The translations under genes and the position numbers were made by a program. This document shows, piece by piece, positions 1-11,889 of a DNA stretch of 64,000 nt. The DNA is from Strongylocentrotus purpuratus (lineage: Eukaryota; Echinodermata; Echinoidea; Camarodonta; Strongylocentrotidae). How positions within the stretch are numbered: the stretch's first letter is position 1; each line of letters begins with the position of its first letter. The stretch spans positions 32,524,140 through 32,588,139 of the forward strand of contig NW_022145596.1 of assembly GCF_000002235.5 (NCBI RefSeq), in the 5' to 3' direction. The notes beneath the pieces were generated by a model that worked only from the letters and a program-made list of their open reading frames with translations, was not told the DNA's origin and did no database searches.

Positions 1-298
1 CTAAACTTTTGATTGGCATCTCCTTATGCTAGAAGCACAAGAATTTTGATTATACTTTTCTTGCTTTTAATGCATTGTAGTCATATTCCATAGCACATTA
101 CATACCGGTACATGAACCTCACACTGGAAAAAGGCAAATATGCAAAGTGGCATTTTTTTACTGGGCATGTTGGATGGTATGAAAGTATACAGATACTGAC
201 AGGAATATCTGTTATGTAAATCATACAGAAGAGCTATTTTACCTCAAATAAAGCAACAAAATTATCAGTTTTAGGGGTATGGTAAAACAGTGACTCAC

Positions 299-3200
299 GT
301 ATTGTGGACTGGTGTTCTCTAGTGTCATCCTGGTCTCCACACATGCAAGGTGTACAAGTAGGAGGAAGAACTTTCGTTTGTCACCAGTCTGTCCGAGGGC
401 CCAATCTACTCCAAAACATCTCAACATGGTAGCTACCAGTCTCAGGGTCGGGTCACGCTGGGCCTCACCTAAAAACAATTATAATCAGTATTCATCAATG
501 ATATAATTACCAATCGCCGCAATATAATCACATCTTCTCAGACAAACTGAGAGTCCATAATCCAGATGAGCGTAGTATCTAGATAATTTATCCTTTTACT
601 TAATGGGCATGTACTGTGTGCATGCAGGAACATTACAAGATGTATTTATTAAAGAATACTTGTCGTGCTCACGTTCAAAATTCAAGACCAGTATTGGAAA
701 CGCCCCAATTTAAAAAAAAAATGAAATGGAAGCTCTCATTACCAATAATGTGAAAGAATATGTTTTGACTAATACATGATGATAAAAAATTTGCCGGGAA
801 ACCGCCTACTAATTGATATATTTTATATATTATTATATCTATTAGGACCTGATAGATATAACGCATGTGTCGCGCACGTGTGGGGGTAGCCCCATATACA
901 TCTTTTTGTGTACAGTGCTTGTAACTTTATCAAGACTGGGCCAAATTTCTTATCATCTTGATGATTCCAGAACCTTGCAGTACACACCAATACTTATATG
1001 CTAGATGATCAACTGTTAACTGGTCTTTATCTTTAATATAAAGTATATTAATATTTCAATGTAAGCTTCGTTCATTTTCAAGTTAATACAAATAAAGGGA
1101 ATAAAGCAATAATAAATCCCCTCATTCCGGTATAATTTTCCTATCACATCTATTCTGACAAACTGTGAGTCCATATCTACCTAATTTATCCTTACACTTC
1201 ATGGGCAAGTACATGTACTGTATGCATGCATGCAGGAACATTACAAATAAGTTTGTTGTATTTGAGAATATTTGTCATGTTCATGTTAAGATAAATTATG
1301 TTAAAAGTTAGATTTTTAGTTTTCATTCAATATAAATATTCTTCAAATCTAGAATGGTCACTTGAATTTAAGCATAACTCATGCATCCAGTTGCTTAGCA
1401 ATACTTCTTTCACACTTGATATTAAAAGCATCAACCCTAAGATGATTTGTCTTTCTTCAATAGTTAATAGTAACACCATACCTAGTTTACTGCGCAGAGA
1501 ATCATAGAGACCACGATGGATCTGGACTCCCCATTCAGGTACCTCTTCTGGCATCTAAACATCCAGAAAATAGAAATATATCAAATAAAGCTAGAATTCA
1601 AGACAAATTTTGAGTCTCTTACATTGAGCTGTCATCTAAGAGCTAGACTCTAAATGATTTGGCCAAATCAAAATACCTCACAACATTAAATGTTGGAACA
1701 TGGATTTCGAAATATGAAACCTGTTGTCTGAAAGTCACAATTATAGTTGACATTGATTTTGACTTTGAGTTGAGTTTGGGCCATCTTCATAATGCTAAAT
1801 TCATAAGGTTTGGCAATGCTTAGAAGCTTTGGGTCTCAGGTTTTATAAAGTGAGATTTACTGCCAATGATTACAAAGTCTGTCCTATCTGAAGTTAGGCA
1901 TATTTAAATCATAAAGTTTGATGTGAAAGGGTTCCAATTTTCATCAAAATATAGCTGCAATAACAAACAAGATATCTGACATGTAACTGTGATAAAAACA
2001 AGTTCACCATGAATACAGTAAATATCAATAACATTATTTTACTATCAAAAATTATGGAAGGAAGAGGGAAATACTTACCCAACTACTAGTACTGATAATT
2101 GCTGATAATTTCTCACAAAGTTGGAATTTTCTCGCATCCTGAGAGAGAGACAAAGACAAAAATTGTATTACAATGTTTTCAACATCATCTAAGTTTCATA
2201 TGAACATCAGATCTGCGTCTATTCTCTGAAACTTCTTCATATAAAATTAAAAATAAAGTCTATACCTTGGTACAATTTACACCTTGAGGTATGAAAGGAT
2301 TAGGCCTATACATGTATATAGGTTGTCGATCAGGTCATACATGTATATTGTACAGACTTATTGTCAAATAAACAAATTAAGGCAATTATATTGAGTACAT
2401 ACTGTAGATACATTTATGTAGGCAGAATCAATGTCAAACATTGTTTTTGGACATTCCATCTCTATGAAATCTTGTCCATCTCATAGTTTTCTCAGTCTCT
2501 CCCAGGTGAATCATAAACAGCATATTCAATAGTTTTCAGTCTCATCAGCACCTTTGATTAAGCAACCAGATACTGGTACTCTACAAATGTCTGGATTGGA
2601 TTAGATAGTGTAGCTTTATACATGTACCTGATTCTGTTGGAACTCTGTTGCCATGGTAGCAATCCAGCGATTCAATGCATGTGGGTTTGTCTGCCACATC
2701 TCTTGACCACTCCAGTGAAGCAGATGAAGAAGAACTTTGAGTGCTAGGTCATGACCTTACAGTTCAGAGGTCATAGATTATAAAAAGAAGCTCAATTATC
2801 ACATGATTGGATGAGGTTATGGGGCTCAAGGGAAATATTTGTCACATAAATCTATAAATGCATATCATTACTATGATACGGTCTGCTATGAAATGCAAAG
2901 TATGATAAGCATACTTACTAACTAATGAAAAAGAAACGGTTGTCCTGCTTTAGTTGTTAACAATGGAGAGAAAAGTAAACAAGAAATAAGCAATGTAGAG
3001 GATGAGCATGTACATAATAATAACATGCTTTGAAAAAAGGGAAGTTATTTTCCTATTTTGCTTTGCAGAAAAGATAATTTTGAGTTACAAGTCATAAAGT
3101 ACAAACAAAAAATGATACATCAAATTCCTTTTTAAAAACTTTTTTTAAAAATTTAATCATACATTCAAATTAATATGATATAATGTGTTGTATGTATGAA

Positions 3201-6200
3201 AGAAAAAGGATGAAACAAAAGTAATACAATGCCAATCATTTGTAGTAACACATACAATATAAATCTCATACAGAAGTGATAGGACACCAATCTTCTCCTA
3301 AAGATATGATAAGACTGGTGTAACTTACCTTGGCCTTCCTTGAGGCAGATATCACAAAGTACGTTGACCCTGTGATCTTTCATCAGTTCCTTCCTACCAA
3401 TCTCTGTAGATGCTATACCAATCAATACTTGATATGCATCTTCTCTAGCGGTGGATTCCGTCTCACTAGCACTGCAAATAAACACATCAGTGTTTCTGAA
3501 TTTATAATAACAGGTATCTTACTAATATGTAGCTCACATTCCTGAAGAATCGTCCACAAGACTAAACATTACAGTAGTACATACATGTACATGTACTTCA
3601 AATGCTTACTTTCAATGATATGCATTTATTTCATCATTTTCAATACACACTCTCTTCAATTGTTACACAGTTATAAGCCAATGGCAGTATTAATATAGTG
3701 AACAATTGGTGAGGACAATGTTCTTTTCAGATTCTTAAGATCCCTTTTTACTATTTTATCGCAAAATATATCTTCATCCAATATGAAGTGATGCCCTATT
3801 ATCAATATCTACATGAATATGTGTAACTGTCAATTTCCATCTCAAACAGAAAGCACTGACTAGATATAAATCAAATGCTTACAGTTAATTGCTAGCAGCA
3901 AACACAGGTTACTAATGAATATTCCTCTTCCAAGCAAGTACATTGTACTTCTCATTAGTAATCACTTTTCTACTTTAGCTCATTACTTACCTGGTTGCCA
4001 TGGTGATGCATTCCATGATTTGTGGTAGTTTATCAATCATCTGTTGACTAGCTGCTAGTATTGGGTCTGTACTAAAGCAGGCTAGGAGAGTCATGGCTAA
4101 TGACTTGTACATGTGACTGTCACAACCATCTGGGACTGAACCTGAAAACAGAAACATACCAAATTTAAGGTTTAGGGTTTTCTTTGATTGTTAGTTAACC
4201 CCTGTACTGTGTATTTACAAACAAAAGAATTTAGTTGTCAGAATCGGTTTCATATCTCCTTTTGAATGGTGTGAAATGCTATCACATTTATATACACTAA
4301 CTCATTATAATTTGAGAAATAATAGCATTGCAATTATGTTCATTCTTTGTGGGATGTCGTCTGCATGGGAAGGATTGGTTCACGTTGTGACGTCATTAAA
4401 ACATCGTTATTTTTCTGGCGAATCTCTTGTATATCCTAGATGCTATGGAGGTGGTTTTATTTGACAATCAGCCGTAGACGAGAGTCTTCATGCATGGCTG
4501 ATTGAAAACGAAACAGAGTTAAGTCTTTTGTCAAATCTGCTTTTTGCTACAGCAGGCACCCAGTGAAAACGAATTCGTTTGTTAAAATTATGAAAATGTA
4601 AGGGCTACTTTAAACAAACAGAACTTTGTTATTCCTGGATCATTTTTCCTGATTGAGGTGTCATATAGAAAGGGCAGAAACTCAATTTTCTAGAAATGTG
4701 AATTTTTCTTCAAAATTCAGATACCACCCGCCAAATGTCTTTTTGGTTTCCTTCCTTCAAATTGCTTTTAATCACTCATGCATGAAATATGCATCATCTG
4801 AGTAGCATCAACTGAAAGAGGAGACTCTAAGCTTTCCAAATATGTATCATTCATTAATTATGGTTATTATTAAGTTATGATAAAACATCAATACTTCTCG
4901 GTTTCGTTTTTTCTGGGACGCACTGTATTACAGAAAAAAAGTTCTAGAACAGTAATCAGGAAGACAAATGCAAATTAGTTTTTTTCATACAGAGATCCGA
5001 GGTCGACTTTAAGTTGGACTTAACTATGGCAGGCCGTTCATGCCACTGTTTGCTCTCACCATTTTACTGGCACTTGTCTCTCAAAGAGTGTACAAATCAT
5101 GATCACAAATCTACAGGAATCATATTTTCCATCCAACTCCATCTAAAGATCATAATGGTGAGAGCAAACAGTGCCATATTTAAGTCGAACTTAAAGTTGA
5201 GCTTAGCCTTTGTGAAACACTCCCTAGACTCACTTGATGACAAGAGACGAGATAGGAATGTGAACCCCACAGCATCAAAGATTCTCTTTCTTATAACAGC
5301 ATCTGTACTCTCTGCTTTGATCACCTTGGTAACCTAAACAATGAATACATGGCAAGAATGTAATCATACTATACATTCAGAAAAACACATCATTAAAACA
5401 TTGTTAAACAAGGAGTACGATATTTAGAGTTTAGGCCGATGTACAATTTGGCACCATCTTCACTCCCTGGTGAATTTTCTAAATGTATAGTGTTTCCATA
5501 TTAATTTGGATTGGGCATGCTGCTATAACCCTTATCTTTTGCTTTCAGCAATTTTCACAGGTACCCACTTTAGGCTGGAAGCAAAACCAGGTAAGACAAA
5601 TGCAGGTAAATCGCTTGCCACGTAAATCCAAACATTGAAATCTTTTCTAAACTTTCTTTTCTACACATGTATGAATACCAATCTACACACTTCAGTTTTT
5701 TCATATTGCAAATTGAAAAATATATTTGTATACTTTAGCTCTTAGACCCTATCTACTGAAAGTAAATTTGATGTTCTAAATAATTATGGTTAACAGACTC
5801 AGTATGTGAATTCATTGCATCGAATATAAAAGTAATTATTAAATTCCAATAGAATAGAATTAAAACAGTTAATATGAATAGCATATCATGTAATATCATA
5901 AATGATTGATTTTCATACTTCTTTTAATTCCTTTTTGTTGATGGACGGAAAAGCCTTTCATGAAGGCTGATGACCTGACATATTCTCCCAGGTACCTTTC
6001 TGAAATATTTATTTTCACTGTTGATTGTTTTCAAATCTGAATGTAAGAACTACAATTAAGGGAAAAAATTTCACATCTACATGTATTTAGTAAAGGAATA
6101 TTCTAGAGCCATGAATGATGGATTATGGGTTTTTGCAAGTGAATATCTCATACATGTACCTGTCATGTGAGAACTATATACATGTAAATATGGCTCTAGA

Positions 6201-6632
6201 AGGTGTCATGGTCGGGTGGATATGTCACCGGACTGTCCATCACAAGGTACGCGGTTTGAGTCCCGCCACGGCACTAATGTCCTTTGGCAAGACATTGATC
6301 TACATTTGCCACACTCAACCCAGGTGATGTAAATGGGTACCTGGCAGGAATTAATTCCTTGAAATGCTAGAGCGCCGTATGGCAGCCATACTAAAGCCAG
6401 GGTAATAATCAGGAGTGCCAGGAGTGTCACGTATGATAGACATGAGCGCTATACAAGAACCCACTATTATTATTAGAAATAAAAAGAAACATACCAGCAT
6501 GAGAGCAGCAAACTTCTCTGTGTCAGACTTGGCCACTTTGAGCACCTCTAGACACTTGTCTAACTGAGCCAGGTTGGCAGCTGCTGCTTCTGACTGCTTG
6601 GAACCGGTTACATCTGGTCCCGGCTGCTCCAT
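299..6632 (-). CDS. NCDN: Neurochondrin (NCDN) orthologue, N-terminal 321 codons; gene truncated by left window edge
   Basis: Neurochondrin is a leucine-rich, armadillo-like cytoplasmic protein known in vertebrates for neurite outgrowth and regulation of CaMKII and receptor signalling. Coding exons on the minus strand, all with AG acceptors and GT donors in compatible phases: 6632-6495, 5333-5234, 4141-3991, 3471-3329, 2755-2628, 2138-2079, 1554-1482, 468-299. They join to 963 nt, exactly 321 codons without a stop. Diagnostic stretches are [20 protein letters not shown] and [17 protein letters not shown] near the N-terminus, [21 protein letters not shown] in exon 3 region, [10 protein letters not shown] in exon 6, and [21 protein letters not shown] in exon 8; each aligns in order with vertebrate neurochondrin. 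The ATG at 6632 gives an N-terminus of the usual kind. Roughly half of a typical 700-residue family member is present; the remainder must lie left of base 1, since I saw no further exon in 1-298. Introns carry a SINE and a palindromic element. Confidence 0.88.
880..1013 (-). repeat. Fragment of TTAA-flanked MITE family B
   Basis: The reverse complement matches the middle of the elements at 27911-28310 and 52865-53250, from the GTTGATCATCTAGCATATAAG segment through GATAAGAAATTTGGCC to the GTATATGGGG region. Neither terminal inverted repeat is kept. It lies in an NCDN intron. Confidence 0.7.
5003..5226. mobile_element. Palindromic MITE in NCDN intron 2, next to the exon 2 donor
   Basis: Two inverted arms (about 5005-5063 and 5154-5205) share ACTTTAAGTT, a CACTGTTTGCTCTCACCATT block and flanking AACTTAAA-like sequence. 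The minus-strand terminus GGAGTGTTTCACAAAGG resembles the ends of the GTTTCACAAA family found at 6778, 10471 and 46170. The outer edge is only about 8 nt from the NCDN exon 2 splice donor at 5233. The long plus-strand ORF over this region is a chance reading of the repeat and of the NCDN exon antisense. Confidence 0.65.
6200..6475 (+). mobile_element. tRNA-derived SINE in NCDN intron 1
   Basis: It has an A-box-like TGGTCGGGTGG near 6210 and a B-box GGTTTGAGTCCC at 6253-6264, followed by a non-tRNA body (ACTAATGTCCTTTGGCAAG, CATTTGCCACACTCAACCC). The 3' end is GAGCGCTATACAAG running into an ATT-rich tail. The body is shared with the SINE at 8278-8614. It is a pol III type retroposon, inserted in the antisense direction relative to NCDN. 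Confidence 0.8.
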
Positions 6633-6777
6633 TCTACCTCAAACCTGTATCAAACATCACAAAAACATTATTGTAAACGATGTCTGCATATCAGCTGTGA
6701 TGAAAATTTCACTCTCAATTTTTTTAAATATTATGAAAGAGACACATGTTTTATGAATACCTACAAAGTATACCAGG

Positions 6778-6909
6778 TACCCGTTTCACAAAGCCTTTTT
6801 TAATGACAATTATCCAAATCAGTGACAAATCTGCTGATAACCAATCAGAAGCAAGGATTTCACTAGCTTATAACAAAAATAACTGACGACAAGTTTTGTG
6901 AAATGGGTC
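6778..6909 (-). mobile_element. GTTTCACAAA-family MITE, copy 1
   Basis: An imperfect palindrome with ends CGTTTCACAAAGCC and GTTTTGTGAAA. The internal segments CAGTGACAAATCTGCTGATA and CCAATCAGAAGC recur at 10471-10612 and 46170-46316 in the opposite orientation. It lies just upstream of the NCDN start codon. Confidence 0.7.
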
Positions 6910-8277
6910 CCAAAAGTGTGATGGAAGAATCGGATAGACAGCTTGTCTTCAATGTCAAATGAATCTAATTCACTTTACATCTAGACAGATGGCAACCTGA
7001 CAAATCTCTGACAGTTATTCCTTCGCTTCATTGACTATAGCTGTCTTCAACCTTGTTCTTCATTATTATAATGGAACAAAATGTCTTGGCTACATGCTTT
7101 GAAGCAGTTAGAAGGCTCTTCAGTATTTACACTGATGGGTTTGTAACCTGCAATGATATATTCACTACATGTAGGTGTGAACTTGTGAAGAATAAAGTTT
7201 CTATTAAAAAGACCAAAGCAGCATTAATAATACACTTTGCATACTGTATATATATTCATATACATTCACACTTGACAGGTAATTCAAAATACGAATGCAT
7301 ACATGTATTTAACTGGTCTTATTTTCAATGGATAACACAGTTACTACATAAGAGGCAAAATCCCATATAAAAAATCATGTGCCAAGGTTCTATTTTGAGA
7401 AGAAAATAATACACATTTTTACCAAAACAATCAGAATTGGATAGGACCATGGAAAACACCATGCAAACAGAGTTTTGTCATGAGTTTGTACATCTTCACC
7501 AAAGCCATGCCACAGATAGCTGGGTTAATATTCTTAAACTGAAAGAAAGGTCTAATAATACTCTCTAATAAATTATCTGAGCAGTAAACATATGTGTACA
7601 TGTAGGATTGGATTCAGAAATTCAGTCTCTGAACATGTAAAATATTATATGGACAACATATGAGAAAAAGAAGAGCGAATTTCATGAATCCAATTTGTGT
7701 TGATCTTTCTGTTGGAGCAATGAATGTGGTCTAGTAAATGTACATGTATATGAATAGGAAAATGCACCCTGAAATTATCAAATTAATAACTACTTCTTCA
7801 CACCGAGGAATTATCTCCGTCACATCATCACTTGCATTAACATTATTAATTTAACATTCTGTAAATGGTGTTTTTTACAGAAGAATGTTATATTTGAAGA
7901 GAAAACAAAATCAGTATCAATTTCTTTAGAAATACACAGAGTGATTGCATATTGTTCTACTCAGACTTAATGATAACAGCAAATGCTGCAGCACTGTCAG
8001 TCAGCTGTACACAGCTCCTACTGGATGCTTACTGCTATCAACGTTAGGTGAGAGTACTCAGGATTATTCTGTTTGCATGCATTATACAGTTTGCCTCTTA
8101 GGCACTGCGGCTACCTTGTCACTTGGATTACCCTCAGTGACTTGAGAGTAGTTTACTCTTTAACATTTATATATTCACAGCAATCACATTAACATCAATC
8201 TCAACCTGATCTCTTGGATCTGTTTCAGGATAACTTGCAATGCGACCTGATAGAGAATGTATCCCAGAATCAGAAAG

Positions 8278-8614
8278 CTGGTGTCGTAGTGTCATAGTCG
8301 AGAGGTTTAAGTACTTGACTTGAAATTCAAAGGTCGTGGGTTCGATCCCCGACACGGCACTAATGTCCTTTGGCAGGGCACTACTCTACATTTGCCACTC
8401 AATACCCAAGAGAGAAATTGGGACCCGGTAGGATGACAAAGGCATTTGTGTTAGTAATTGCCCTCACAGTGACCATATGTATGGTAGGAATATTCTGCAG
8501 GGAGTGGAGATGGTGCACATTGCGTGTGAATGAATCCGATGACTGGGGTAATAATATCTGTAAAGTGCTTAGAGATGGGATTCGCTATATAAATCCATAT
8601 TATTATTATTATTA
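8278..8614 (+). mobile_element. tRNA-derived SINE, full length with ATT tail
   Basis: The A-box region is GTCATAGTCGAGAGGTTTAA and the B-box is GGGTTCGATCC around 8338-8348, followed by the family body ACTAATGTCCTTTGGCAGGG and CATTTGCCACTCAA. The 3' segment GTAAAGTGCTTAGAGATGGG is followed by CGCTATATAAATCC and (ATT)n. The same 3' tail turns up as fragments elsewhere in the window. Confidence 0.85.
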
Positions 8615-8650
8615 AAAATTAAAAATCATGTGTGATTTTTACGCATTTAA

Positions 8651-9183
8651 AGGTACTATGTCCCATTTGCAGGCCAAAAAAAATGAAAAAGTTAAATTCC
8701 AACTGCATTTGAAAGATAATACTTATTTAGAACTTCCCTAGAAAAGGTGGGGCTTGAAAATGTCTTCAAGTGGGAAAATAATGACTATTAGTTGTCAAAT
8801 CGACTTTAGGGCTATGGAGCCCAAAAGTAGTAGTCTTGATTTTCAGACAATTGTACCGAATGGTCATACGTTTTATGCTGCGAAAAGATTCAATCAGTTT
8901 AATCTTGGCCATCACAAGAAGTGGGTTATTGATGTAGACAAATGCTCATGTACCCTTTACAACTCTTTTCATGTATAATATTACCAAAGAAGAAAAAAAG
9001 CCAGTCAGTCACTCAATAGTGTCTGACGGTGAAGTCTAGCAAGTAAACAGGTTTCCTTGCATAATTTGAATATGAGGACACTGCTAACGTTTAAATTTCA
9101 CAGATAGGACATACATGACATATTCATAATTCCTGCAAAGTTCTACAGAATTTGAGGTTGGCTGCAAAAGGGACATAATACCT
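8651..9183 (+). mobile_element. TTAA-flanked MITE family A, copy 1 (Kolobok-like?)
   Basis: 533 bp with inverted ends AGGTACTATGTCCCATTTGC and, on the other strand, AGGTATTATGTCCCTTTTGC. It is flanked on both sides by TTAA (8647-8650 and 9184-9187). TTAA duplication with 5'-AG...CT-3' ends fits Kolobok-type DNA transposons, although piggyBac-like elements also use TTAA. The element contains a 74-codon ORF (8754-8978) that is open in both copies. The differences between copies are mostly amino-acid changing, so I regard the ORF as non-functional. Confidence 0.8.
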
Positions 9184-9969
9184 TTAAATGCTACAGAATT
9201 AAGGCAGAGATCCACAATTATACAAACATAGACAATGAAACTAAAATGGATTATAATGAGTAAAATTGTTAAGATTAGAAGAAGAAAAAGATGGGCAACA
9301 TGCCATGCTTAGACTATCACAATGAATGAAAACCACACACTGTAATTTGTACAAAATCAATACTTTTGGCTAAGTAGCTATTCCCTATTAAGCCTGCTAT
9401 TTCTAATAGTATCAGTTGTTTTTTCTTGAATGATAAGACACATTCTTAATATGCTATAAAGAATATATCTACATGGTGTACACATAATTATGTACATGTA
9501 CATGGTTTGTGTATTTGTTGTTCTTGATGACCTACATATAACAATGTGGGAGTAATACAAATCACAGACAAGTATTTGTATGACAAGCTTTTACTGGACT
9601 GATTTCAATAGAAATCTCTATAACTTGTTTCATACCATTCATTCAGGATAGAATACTACAGCATACATTTACATTATTGCTTGAAGTTTTGGTTTGAAAT
9701 GCCCATACATTTTTCAGCAAGTAGTATGGATCTTATTCCTACATATTTTAATCTACATGTGCATACATTATGTACATGTACAGGAGATGCAAATACAAAC
9801 ATGTTTCAAGACTAATGCCTAAATGCCATGGTGACGTTTTGTTCCATTAAGCACATCAATGACATCACAATCAATAGATATCCCATTATCTTCTCCGTAT
9901 AATAGATGAACACCCCCACATGTTCCACTTTAATGATGAACTTTTCATCCTCCCACAGGCACAGCATCC

Positions 9970-10416
9970 CTTATGAGTGGGTTCCATGGAGTCAATTAAA
10001 CTGCTCCTGTCTGTATAGGCCTGTCTTCACTAGCTCGAGATTGCCAAATATCCAGCTATTTGTACTACCCCTATCGCAAACTATCCAGCTAATTTGCGTC
10101 TTCATCAGCCCGAAGTTGCAATTAGCGGGATATTTGGTCGGGATTGTCATCCCAAGATAACTTGGGATAGTTTGCAAAATATCCCACTATTTGGCAAAAT
10201 ATCCAGCTATTTGTCCTGTGCGTCTTCACCAGACCGAAGACTCGCACTATGCGCTCTTCACCAGACCGAAGACTCGCACTATGCACTAACGCTGAGCAAA
10301 ATATCTCGAGCTAATTTCTCAAGGTCGAGTTTCAAGTTTCGAGGTTAAATCTTGAGATGATGAAGACGCGCCTTATGAGTGAGTTCCATGGAGTCAATTA
10401 ACCACTCCTGACTGTA
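9970..10416. repeat. Direct repeats flanking a 354-bp inverted-end insert
   Basis: A segment of about 46 bp at 9970-10016 (CTTATGAGTGGGTTCCATGG...) recurs at 10371-10416 with a few changes. The DNA between has inverted ends: GGCCTGTCTTCACTAGCTCG on the left, and GGCGCGTCTTCATCATCTCA as the reverse complement on the right. Inside, a 33-bp unit (TCTTCACCAGACCGAAGACT...) is repeated in tandem at about 10222-10283, and AATATCC(A/C)(G/A)CTATTTG recurs several times. Confidence 0.6.
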
Positions 10417-10470
10417 TGTGATGGGGATCGAAGGATAAAACATCCTCTCAAGATAATGAACAACACATCA

Positions 10471-10612
10471 GGGGGGCGTTTCACAAAACGTGTCATCAGT
10501 GATAAATGACAATTTGTGTTATAAGCTACTGAAATCTTTGCTTCTGATTGGAAGATCAGAAGATTTGTCACTGATCTTTGTCATTGAAAAAAGGCTTTGT
10601 GAAACGCTCCCC
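10471..10612 (+). mobile_element. GTTTCACAAA-family MITE, copy 2
   Basis: The ends GGGGGGCGTTTCACAAAACG and GGGGAGCGTTTCACAAAGCC (second read on the minus strand) are inverted. The core TTATAAGCTACTGAAATC and CTTCTGATTGG is shared with 46170-46316. It abuts another palindromic element at 10614. Confidence 0.75.
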
Positions 10613-10613
10613 A

Positions 10614-10712
10614 GGAGCATTTACACTGCAGACAAAAAACGTTGGTTTTTCTCACATTCCTAAGTTTCGTCAACAGCTGAAACTCCCCAAATTTGTGCAG
10701 TGTAAATGCTCC
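10614..10712. mobile_element. Short palindromic MITE with GGAGCATTTACACTGCA ends
   Basis: About 99 bp with perfect 17-bp inverted ends GGAGCATTTACACTGCA / TGCAGTGTAAATGCTCC. A related CTGCAATGTAAATGGGCC lies at about 10924-10941, so a larger element or a second insertion is possible. Confidence 0.6.
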
Positions 10713-11054
10713 ACTCAAAACACCTGTGAATTATTCCAGTTTTTGTCACTTGACTCTAATAGCTTCAGTGCTAACACATGCAGAGCAGCATCAAGTTAGA
10801 CATACACACAACAGAAGAAAACAAAAAGGATTATCAAACAACGACCATCTTTTATGGGTTTTTCTTAGCAGTTGTAAATGGAAGTTTAGAAGAAGAAAAA
10901 AAAGGTTTTTCAAATTGGTTTTCCTGCAATGTAAATGGGCCTATGATCACAGCAGGGTAACCTTCATATCATTAGACATTAACAGGGATAATGAAGATAT
11001 ATAATGCTTGGTATTACTGGAAGCCTGAAGCTTTAGCCCATTAAAAAAAACATG

Positions 11055-11286
11055 TTTAGTGTCCTGCCTTTTTGAAAAATAGGAAGGAGGAGGCCTTTTT
11101 TTTTTCTTTCAAAATGGTTGCTTGGTAAACTTTCCCGGACAGTCGTGTTATTTTTGAAGATGGCAGCCGGCACTTTTTTTTTAAATCAGAAATTCTTCAT
11201 TTTAGCCGTATGTTTTTCATGTTTTTTTTCTTTAAGAAAAAATAAAGGAGGCGGCCCTCAAAAAAGAAGCAGGCGGGGACGCTAAA
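11055..11286. mobile_element. TIR element with TTTAG(T/C)GTCC ends
   Basis: TTTAGTGTCCTGCC on the left pairs with TTTAGCGTCCCCGCC as the reverse complement on the right. The interior is T-rich with GGAGGCGGCC-like blocks near both ends. It is separated by only 18 bp, mostly a T run, from the family A MITE at 11305. Confidence 0.5.
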
Positions 11287-11304
11287 TATAATTTTTTTTT
11301 TTAA

Positions 11305-11831
11305 ATGGCCCTTTTGCAGCCAACCTCAAATTCTGTAGAACTTTGCAGGAATTATGAATATGTCATGTATGTCCTATCTGTGAAATTTAAACGTTAGCAG
11401 TGTCCTCATATTCAAATTATGCAAGGAAACCCATTTACTTGCTAGACTTCACTGTCAGACACTATTGAGTGACTGACTAGCTTTTTTTCTTCTTTGGTAA
11501 TAACATACATGAAAAGAGTTGTAAAGGGTACATGAGCATTTGTCTACATCAATAACCCACTTCTTGTGATGGCCAAGATTAAACTGATTGAATCTTTGCG
11601 CAGCATAAAACGTATGACCATTCGGTACAATTGTCTGAAAATCATGACTATTACTTTTAGGCTCTATAGCCCTAAAGTCGATTTGACAACTAATGGTCGT
11701 TATTTTCCCACTTGAAGACATTTTCAAGCCCCACCTTTTTTAGGGAAGTTCTAAATTAGTATTATCTTTCAAATGCAGTTGGAATTTAACTTAAGTTTAT
11801 TTTTTTGTCCTGCAAATGGGACATAGTACCT
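11305..11831 (-). mobile_element. TTAA-flanked MITE family A, copy 2, inverted
   Basis: A reverse-oriented copy of 8651-9183. It has an intact AGGTACTATGTCCCATTTGC end at 11831 followed by TTAA (11832-11835). The other end is shortened (TTAA at 11301-11304, then ATGGCCCTTTTGCAG). Most of the interior is nearly identical to copy 1, indicating recent mobility. Confidence 0.8.
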
Positions 11832-11889
11832 TTAAGGAGTTAGGGAAAAGGGCAAGAGAACAACAGACAAAAAATATGTAAGGCTAAGA

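Noticed and set aside
5014..5337. 107-codon plus-strand ORF
   Set aside because: It covers the antisense of NCDN exon 2 plus a palindromic MITE, and its content is explained by those.
8338..8350. tRNA gene suggested by a good B-box (GGGTTCGATCC)
   Set aside because: No cloverleaf or acceptor stem can be drawn; the sequence continues into a SINE body and ATT tail shared with other copies.
8754..8978. Small ORF conserved between two MITE copies as a possible micro-protein
   Set aside because: Between the copies most substitutions change the amino acid, the opposite of protein-level constraint; shared openness is explained by recent common origin.
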